From assembly GCF_030272615.1 (NCBI RefSeq), contig NC_081414.1:916183648-916247647 (forward strand): DNA of 64,000 nucleotides. Reading direction: 5' to 3'. Under the pieces are notes generated by a model. It was not told where the DNA came from and did no database searches. It saw nothing but the letters and a program-made list of their open reading frames with translations. Source of the DNA: Cryptomeria japonica (lineage: Eukaryota; Streptophyta; Pinopsida; Cupressales; Cupressaceae). Each line of letters begins with the position of its first letter. Positions within the stretch are counted from its first letter, which is position 1. Positions 59,710 to 64,000 of the stretch are shown here, in pieces. The translations under genes were made by a program, and so were the position numbers.

Positions 59710-62023
59710 CTATCTTCCAATTTTAGCCATTGATGTGGACTCGATCTTGGCCCTTCATTGTAACAAGAGCACTATATAAGGCTCCACTCCCTTCATTTGT
59801 AAAGGTTAATAGCAGATTAAAAACAATAGAAAAATAGATAGATTAGAAGTTAGAATAGAGTAGGAGAAGAGGAAAGTGTTGCTAAGACTTGTAAATGGAA
59901 GTACTCTCTTCATTGAAAATATGGTGAAATGTGTTGTTTCAACAAGTTGCATAATTTCTACTTCTCATTTGTTTCCATGATGATTAGATGAATGAAAAGA
60001 TTTGTGAATGATTGATGGTAAAATTCGTTCATCCATACCACTAACAATTTGCTGATTGTAAGTTTGCCTTGTGTGGTCAACTGGAATCCTTAAATGAACT
60101 TAACTTCAATTGCTACTTGCCTTATTGATATGCGTCCTGATGGTGTCTATGTCATTGGTGGTGATTTGAACATCATTTTGCTCTCCATAGAAGATCGCAC
60201 TAGCTTTGTGGAGTTGTTCTTTGATGGCAAAGCAGAGCTTAGTTGAATTTCACTTAATCGTTCATTGTCTCTTGCATTCTTAGGTTTAGAGTAGACTCCT
60301 TGAACCCTATCATTTTTGCTCTTTCATTTTCCAAGAAAATAGTTAGAATCTAAGTTCTCGCAACATCCAAACGTTCAACATTCAAGTATTCAACGTAAAT
60401 CCCATTGGATTACTAGCAATCACATCAACTAATTGAGCTATCTACACGTCAAGACCTGACTATAGAAACCTTGGAGTCATCTTGGTTGATCATATAATTC
60501 AGCATCCAGGAAGATTTTGATCAAGAGAGGATAGAATATTTTTGGTATTTTATTCTATGTTAGAGGTGCATAAAAACACATCAACAGTAAGCGTATGATG
60601 TTCAAATCACTAACAAGGACATAGACAACATCAAGACGATGCATATCAATTAGCAAGTAGCAATTGAAGTTAAGCTTATGAAGAGTTTAGTTGACCACGC
60701 AAGATATTTCACAATCAATGAAATACTAGTAGTATGAACATAAGAATTCCACCATTAACCATTCAGAATAGCTTCCATCCATCTAACCAACATGAAAATA
60801 AATGAGAAATGGAGACCATGCAAAATGTTGAATTATCACATGAAGTTCACCATATCTTCAATGAAATTAATATGCTTCTTGCAACAATGTCTTGACAACA
60901 ATCTCTTTTTCTCCTACTCTACTCTAGCTATTTGCTTGCTATCTACTACTTTCTATTAACCATCGACTATTGCCTGAAACTAAATTATTAACCTTTACAA
61001 ATGAGAAAAGTGAGCCTTATATAGATAGCTCTTTGCAATGAGTGGCTCAAATTGATTCATAGTCAATGGCCAAGATTACAAGATGAAAACCCTAATTGGG
61101 GTTTGCTACACCCATTACATAGTATATAATGCTACACCAATGATAAAACTACAGTAAATAGGACACAGGTCCTTCCTTGGATTATCGACCAATAGATGAC
61201 GAGGGTAGGTACATCAAACTTTGTGCCAGCATGTGGTAGTTATCTGCCTTGATGGATGAGTCAAGTGCATTGAATCTAGATGCCTTGACTTGGAATGATG
61301 AGTTGGTGATGACTAGGCACCACCTCAACTTGTTCATCTTGTAACTCATCACAAAGTGGCGATTGCAATTATTCTTGATCATCTTACTTTTCATCTTCTT
61401 GTTTGAGAATTCAACCTTAGTGTCACACTTGATATAGACCTTGTGATGTTTATGCTTGATGTTCTTGACCTTCTCCTCACATTAGTGATTAATCTTCCTT
61501 TCCTTGCTTAACTATTGTGGAGAGCTTCCTCTCCATCCACTTCCTTGATCTTGAAGTATTCTCTTTGTGTCAATGGGTCTTCATGTTGAGGTATTCTTTC
61601 ATCTTCATGAGCCTTGATGAACTGTGAATCTTGATGTTGTAACTCCTTCACACTATCAATATAATGCTGGAGTTGTAAAGTGAACACACTGATCTCCTCC
61701 TTTGCATTGTGAAGTCCTTGTACTCAAGCCCTTGAACCTTGAATATCTTGACTCTTCCATGTGATTGATTCCTCCATCATCATGTTGCCCTTGCATCAAA
61801 TCTTGTGATGATGAGCCTTCATTCTTCCCTTAATCATACCTGCAAAATAAAAAAAGAAGACATCAAACACACATGGTATGGACAGATATCACAAACCCTC
61901 AATCTGATATGTACTCTAAATGATGATGAAATGGTGATTTGATCTCTGTTTTCCATGTCTGATTTCTGAATTGCCAGGATCGATCTTAATGTTTTGAAGG
62001 TCTGACTAGCAGTGACATATAGG

Positions 62024-62735
62024 AGGTCGGAGATTTCACCCTCTAGTGGAAATGTTCTCAAAAAGTTCATGGTTTTGATAACCTACTGGAAATGAACATC
62101 TGCTGATCAGACCTTTCACCAGCAAATGGAAGTCAAAAGGTCGGGGTTTCAGACCTGAAGTGGAAATAGTAGCGAGGTAAGTGGCCGGACTTTTACTCAT
62201 GAAGAGGCAGTTGATGCAAGATGGTCGGACATTTTGAGGCTAAGTGGAAGTAGTCTAAGGAAGGTCGGAGTTTTGACCATGCACTGGCAGTGATCAGGGT
62301 TTTGAGGGCTGATTGGAAATCACTAAGGCAGGTTGGGGATTTCAAGCCCAACTGGCAGTGGTTACGAGCAGTTCGGACTTTTGAGGTGGCATTGACAGTG
62401 ACCACAAAGTGGTCGGAGTTTTCACGCCTCACTAGAAGTCTTCAAATGAAGTTGTGGTTTTGGCCTTGAACTAGAAGTGATCAGCAAGTAGGTCGGAGAT
62501 TTGAGTGCTAAGTGGAAGAGCTGATCCCTAATGATCTTAATCACCTTTTGATCTCTTCATCAAGTTAGTCATTTACTTGATCAAACTTTTGAATCATTCA
62601 TACCCTTTTCATCAAGGCAGCCTTATCTCCTTTGAGGCATTGAGACAGCAGCACCTTTGCCCGTCATTGATCTTCACTCCATAGGCCAGACTTTTGGACA
62701 CCAACTAGAAGTGGCCTAGAACTGGTCGGGCTTTT
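62024..62735 (-). repeat. U3 repeat cassette of LTR5, ~40-bp unit
   Basis: On the plus strand GGTCGGAGTTTTGA and variants (GGTCGGACATTTTGAGG, GGCCGGACTTTTAC) occur about 13 times, with spacing near 40 bp in 62141-62490. Each is followed by a CTGGAAGTGATCA-like or GTGGAAGT block. It lies in U3 of LTR5 and is unrelated to the cassettes in the other copies. Confidence 0.85.
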
Positions 62736-62768
62736 TGCAATGGGGCGATGTGTGAAAACATCACAACA

Positions 62769-63250
62769 ATCTCAAACCCTATAGATTTTTTATATTAGTT
62801 TAATTATAAACCATAAATGTTAATCTTTTTCTATTTATAGTTTTTGCAGCATTCTTTAGATTTATAAATTGTTTTTATCACAATTCACAATGTCTCAAAT
62901 CCCATTTAGAAGGTACCCTTGTTGGAAACATGGTATCCTTGGGCAAAAGAAAGGAGAGGTGACTTGTTTTCATTGCAAAACAACTTTTCTTGGGGGAGGC
63001 ATTAACATGTTAAAATACCATCTTGCACATATACCATGTTGAGATGCTAATCCATGTCCAAAAGTGTCTGCTGAGGTTATTTATGAAGTGCAAATTCAAT
63101 TAGAAACCTTTGAGCAGAAAAACAAACTAAAAAAGACTGAAAGAGAGATGGTAACCATTGATGGAATTTATATATTTAGAAGTATGTTGAACTTTTGGAT
63201 TAGACCATGTAGATTTTTATTGCCAACATTTCAGATCAAACTCTATGATC
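62769..63250 (+). mobile_element. Second hAT element, BED exon region
   Basis: Continues the hAT element after LTR5. It carries the leader and the first coding part, but no DUF659 or dimerisation exon follows before the SINE at 63320, so the rest was lost. Its right part (about 63200-63290) matches a dispersed repeat also seen near 12250. Confidence 0.6.
62890..63180 (+). pseudogene. hAT transposase N terminus with BED finger
   Basis: From ATG 62890: MSQIPFRRYPCWKHGILGQK, then CFHCKTTF with the CxxC pair and NMLKYHLAHIPC. A TGA at 63040-63042 interrupts; DANPCPKVSAEVIYEVQIQL continues after it in frame. The TGA is one C-to-T change from CGA (Arg). The layout matches residues 38-85 of the transposase at 26622. 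Broken, with no downstream exons. Confidence 0.8.
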
Positions 63251-63319
63251 CATCATCAAGGCATTTGTCAAATAGCTAGAGAAGAGAAAGGTATGTCGGA
63301 TTCAAATTTAAACTCTTAG

Positions 63320-63372
63320 TCCAAGGGGTTGAGCTTAATTGGTCAAAACATTGGGTTTTCATTGTAGAGACT
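63320..63372 (+). mobile_element. SINE head, cut by LTR6
   Basis: GTCCAAGGGGTTGAGCTTAA and the following bases match the head of the SINE at 7765/18802 through GGGTTTTCATTGTAGAGAC. The box B part is missing because LTR6 starts at 63373. Confidence 0.85.
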
Positions 63373-64000
63373 TGTTGATGTGTGTTTTATGCACATGTGA
63401 ACATAGAATAAAATACCAAAGCACTTTACCCTCTCTTGAACAAAGTCTCTCAAAAGCTATGCTTCGTGATCAAATGAGACAACTCCAAGGTTACAAAATG
63501 TTAGGTCTTGACGTGTGGAAAAGTTCAATGGTTGATGTGAATTGCTGTTTTAACTTGGGGACTTACACAATTGTTTGGATTTTCTGATCTTATCATGGAT
63601 TTGGAATAGGTTATGCCAATGTCTTAGGATTTTGCAATATAGCTCTTGATCTAATCTAACAAAAAAAAATTTTTAAAAAGGATAAAAGGAATAAGGGTTT
63701 AGGAATTCTATTCTAAAACCTAGAATGCAAGAGGCCATGAACAATTCAATGGAATCCTACTAGGCAACGTCTCACCATCAATGAACAATTTGATACAAGC
63801 TTAGTGCAATCATCTAAGGTTAAATTTATAGATGTTCAAAATTATCACCATCAACATCAATACCATCAAGGCAATGCATACTAATGGATGTGCAATAATT
63901 GAAGTTAAGTTCAATTCTAAATTCCAGTTGACCACACAAGGCGATCCTACAATCAGCAAGAAAGCTAGTGGTATGGACTAAACAAATTCCACACAAATGC
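63373..64000 (-). mobile_element. Family-A LTR6, minus strand, runs off the window
   Basis: On plus it begins TGTTGATGTGTGTTTTATGC, the inverted family-A end. AATAAAATACCAA, CCTCTCTTGAACAAAGTCTC and TTAGGTCTTGACGTGTGGA match U5 of LTR3-LTR5. Only R/U5 lies in the window; U3 lies beyond the right edge. It interrupts a SINE. Confidence 0.85.

Larger units (their letters stand above)
56710..60586 (+). mobile_element. Family-A LTR4, solo, 3877 bp
   Basis: Starts TGTTGTGACTATTTCACACA followed by CCCCATTGCAAATGGGG and ends ACACATCAACA. GTAAG flanks it exactly (56705-56709, 60587-60591). TATA box at 59773, telo-box palindrome at 59692-59709. U3 is 3063 bp, TATA-to-end 813 bp. No gag or pol, so a solo LTR. 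It inserted in the opposite orientation into the U5 of LTR5, so it is younger than LTR5. Confidence 0.9.
56306..62768 (-). mobile_element. Family-A LTR5, minus strand, split by LTR4
   Basis: The minus strand starts TGTTGTGATGTTTTCACACA at 62768 and ends at 56306 (plus TGTTGATGTGTATTTTATG). Flanks are TTCTC (56301-56305) and ATCTC (62769-62773), a 5-bp duplication with one change. TATA box at 61016-61023. Without LTR4 and its target duplication the LTR is about 2.58 kb: U3 about 1745 bp and TATA-to-end about 828 bp. No coding region, so a solo LTR. It lies in the leader of the second hAT element. Confidence 0.85.

Noticed and set aside
48321-60586. LTR3 and LTR4 as large non-autonomous elements (LARD type) instead of solo LTRs
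   Set aside because: Each has only one TATA box and one U5, and no internal pair of direct repeats that would mark two LTRs.

Overview
The window looks like nuclear DNA of a plant with a large, repeat-filled genome. A gymnosperm such as a conifer is my best guess, from the very large decayed LTRs, the deep nesting and the lack of host genes; this is inference. I found no convincing host protein gene, rRNA or functional tRNA gene. Nearly everything recognisable is a transposable element or a local duplication.

Layout. 0-6 kb: two diverged copies of a ~1.1 kb sequence (460-1510, 4628-5815) flank a ~2.7 kb solo copia-type LTR (1729-4450). 6-8 kb: AT-rich DNA with paired TGACG (as-1-like) sites and a tRNA-derived SINE. 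8-19 kb: a 5'-truncated LINE with a perfect 12-bp target duplication, a four-copy ~141-bp tandem repeat, part of a copia LTR, and a second SINE with a 16-bp target duplication. 19-26 kb: small tandem duplications and another SINE type. 26.0-29.8 kb: a hAT transposon with inverted ends, an 8-bp target duplication and a five-exon transposase whose reading frame survives for about 722 codons.

32-64 kb is a nested pile of one family of very large LTRs, called family A here. They start TGTTGTG and end TCAACA. Copies are LTR1 (from 32281), LTR2 (37703-40659, followed by a primer-binding site), LTR3 (48321-52441), LTR4 (56710-60586), LTR5 (56306-62768, minus strand, split by LTR4) and LTR6 (63373 to the edge, minus strand). 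LTR3 and LTR4 are solo LTRs with exact 5-bp target duplications. LTR3 sits in the 3' LTR of a decayed copia element (43842-52728). LTR5 sits in the 5' region of a second hAT element. A solo LTR of another, gypsy-type family (family B) lies at 41175-42686.

The most interesting result concerns family A. The TATA box-to-end part is about 813-876 bp in every complete copy, but the U3 part varies from about 1.75 to 3.25 kb. In each copy U3 carries a different tandem repeat. In LTR3 this is ten exact-length 33-bp hairpins whose spacings (157, 166-167, 176 bp) are close to 15, 16 and 17 DNA helical turns. A palindromic pair of telo-boxes lies 63-64 bp upstream of the TATA box in three copies. Decay has a clear signature: most premature stops in the copia and hAT genes are CAG-to-TAG changes, and catalytic residues appear lost by G-to-A changes, as expected from deamination of methylated cytosines.
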